Positions 58,753 through 59,972 of a stretch of 59,972 nt of DNA are shown here, in pieces. The notes below the pieces were generated by a model that saw only the letters and a program-made list of their open reading frames with translations, searched no databases and was not told the DNA's origin. The translations under genes and the position numbers were made by a program. Position 1 is the first letter of the stretch, and each line of letters begins with the position of its first letter. This DNA is from Jiangella aurantiaca (GTDB lineage Bacteria > Actinomycetota > Actinomycetes > Jiangellales > Jiangellaceae). Location: assembly GCF_004349105.1 (NCBI RefSeq), contig NZ_SMLB01000035.1, positions 1 through 59,972 of the forward strand, written 5' to 3'.

Positions 58753-59958
58753 ATGAGTCTGCCACCGGAACCCCCCGCCACCACCCTGCTGGTCACCCTC
58801 ACCGGGCGCGACCGGCCTGGCCTGACCGCCCAGTTGTTCGCGGCCCTGTCCGCCCACGACGTCGAGGTGCTCGACGTCGAGCAGGTCACCGTCCGCGGCC
58901 GCCTGGTGCTGGCGGTGCTGCTGAACCCGGCGTCCGCCGACGAGGCCGCCCTGCGCCGCACCCTGGCCGACCTCGCCGGCCTGCTCGACATCGAGATCGA
59001 GGTCTCGGCGGGTCACGGCGACCGCCGCCGTCCGCCGGGGCGCGCGCACATCACCGTCCTCGGCTTCCCGCTCCGGCCCGGCGCCGTTGCCGCGCTCACC
59101 GACGCCGTCGCGAAGGCCGGCGCGAACATCGACCGCATCGTGCGGCTGGCGTCGTACCCGGTCACGTCCATCGAGTTCGAGGTGTCCGGCGCCGACCCCG
59201 CCCGGCTGCGGGCCGACATCGCCGCCGTCGCGCTGGCCGAGGGCGCCGACGTCGCCGTCCAGCCGTCCGGGCTGCTGCGCCGGGCCAAGCGGCTGGTCGT
59301 CATGGACGTCGACTCCACGCTCGTGCAGGGCGAGGTCATCGAGATGCTGGCCGAGAAGGCCGGAGTCCTCGACCAGGTCGCCTCCGTCACGGAGCGGGCG
59401 ATGCGGGGCGAGCTGGACTTCGCGGCGTCGCTGCGCGAGCGGGTCCGGCTGCTCGCCGGACTGCCCGCGTCCGCCGTCGCCGAGGTGCGCGCCGCGGTGC
59501 AGCTGACGCCCGGCGCGCGGACGCTGGTGCGCACGCTGAAGCGGCTGGACTACAAGTGCGCGATCGTCAGCGGCGGGTTCTCGCAGATCACCGACCCGCT
59601 GGCCGACGAGCTCGGCATCGACTACGCCGCCGCCAACACGCTGGAGATCGCCGACGGTGTGTTGACGGGCGGGCTGGTCGGGCCGATCCTGGACCGCCCC
59701 GGCAAGGCGGCCGCGCTGGCGCGGTTCGCCGCGGCCGAGGGGATCCCGCTGTCGCAGACCATCGCGGTAGGCGACGGCGCCAACGACCTCGACATGATCG
59801 CCGCCGCCGGCCTCGGCGTCGCGTTCAACGCCAAGCCGATCGTCCGCAGCGCCGCCGACACCGCCGTCAACGTCCCGTACCTCGACGCGATCCTCTACCT
59901 GCTCGGCATCAGCCGCGACGACATCGAGGCCGCCGACGCCGCCGAGAAGAAGGCCTGA
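58753..59958 (+). CDS. serB: Phosphoserine phosphatase
   Basis: The 401-residue enzyme makes serine from phosphoserine. Two ACT-like regulatory domains come first (LLVTLTGRDRPGLTAQLFAA, HITVLGFPLRPGAVAALTDA), as in mycobacterial SerB2, where they bind serine. The HAD phosphatase follows from about residue 188: VVMDVDSTLVQGEVI (DxD nucleophile), IVSGGFSQI (motif II), the Lys in DRPGKAAAL and VGDGANDLDMIAAAGLGVAF (motif IV). All residues are present. Its stop lies 14 bases before the window end. Confidence 0.97.
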   Translation: MSLPPEPPATTLLVTLTGRDRPGLTAQLFAALSAHDVEVLDVEQVTVRGRLVLAVLLNPASADEAALRRTLADLAGLLDIEIEVSAGHGDRRRPPGRAHITVLGFPLRPGAVAALTDAVAKAGANIDRIVRLASYPVTSIEFEVSGADPARLRADIAAVALAEGADVAVQPSGLLRRAKRLVVMDVDSTLVQGEVIEMLAEKAGVLDQVASVTERAMRGELDFAASLRERVRLLAGLPASAVAEVRAAVQLTPGARTLVRTLKRLDYKCAIVSGGFSQITDPLADELGIDYAAANTLEIADGVLTGGLVGPILDRPGKAAALARFAAAEGIPLSQTIAVGDGANDLDMIAAAGLGVAFNAKPIVRSAADTAVNVPYLDAILYLLGISRDDIEAADAAEKKA

Positions 59959-59972
59959 CGGCCGGACCAGTA

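Overview
The window is about 60 kb of very GC-rich DNA with dense gene packing, ATGA/GTGA start-stop overlaps, frequent GTG and TTG starts, ECF sigma factors, Tat and lipoprotein signals and leaderless-looking promoters. Together these indicate a free-living, soil-type high-GC actinobacterium. The genus cannot be fixed from the sequence alone. No tRNA, rRNA, CRISPR array, transposase or phage gene was seen.

Layout. 1-3.8 kb: a truncated beta-helix lipoprotein gene, a VOC/YciI/ECF42-type sigma factor operon and a hydrolase whose 5' end lies in a repeat. 3.8-15.7 kb: an alpha-galactoside utilisation locus. One translationally coupled operon encodes a ROK regulator, a cytosolic GH97, a sugar-binding lipoprotein, two sugar permeases and a GH36. 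It is followed by a divergent AraC regulator and a secreted GH97 with two CBM35-like domains. Two copies of a GTTGATCTTGGAG inverted repeat bracket the locus. 16-25 kb: an SdhA-like flavoprotein with a divergent LysR, argG with an ARG box, an ArsR-like regulator divergent from a hydrolase/DinB/PCD-VOC operon, and phoD. 25.5-30.4 kb: a cassette of VanX-like dipeptidase, alanine-racemase-like enzyme with a substituted active-site Tyr, small D-Ala ligase, histidine kinase and response regulator. 30.5-39.9 kb: mixed genes, including a P-loop kinase/luciferase-like fusion, a decayed sigma-factor locus beside an intact one, a NUDIX-NYN fusion and Ku. 39.9-42.6 kb: a multicopper oxidase operon with a natural N-terminal His6. 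42.8-53.5 kb: an unusual histidine kinase with a duplicated sensor module, a receiver-only regulator, a full NarL-type regulator and a double MacB/FtsX-like exporter. 53.6-60 kb: rRNA/tRNA methyltransferase, TauE/SafE exporter, SPFH and NfeD proteins, an ABC ATPase, a hypothetical protein and serB.

The strongest unexplained signal is a family of four elements of about 105 bp (37.1, 42.7, 45.2 and 53.6 kb). Each has complementary ends and a central palindrome, and all four point the same way relative to the gene just downstream: a membrane protein, the unusual kinase, the receiver-only regulator and the exporter permease. Paired changes in the two ends suggest selection for base pairing. They look like a shared cis-regulatory or structured-RNA module tying these genes into one envelope-related regulon, although a MITE-like origin is not excluded.

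A second theme is compact, coupled gene sets. The D-Ala cassette has the gene inventory of a D-Ala-D-Ser (vanC-type) resistance locus but a NarL-type two-component system. The alpha-galactoside operon lacks its own ABC ATPase and presumably shares one encoded elsewhere.
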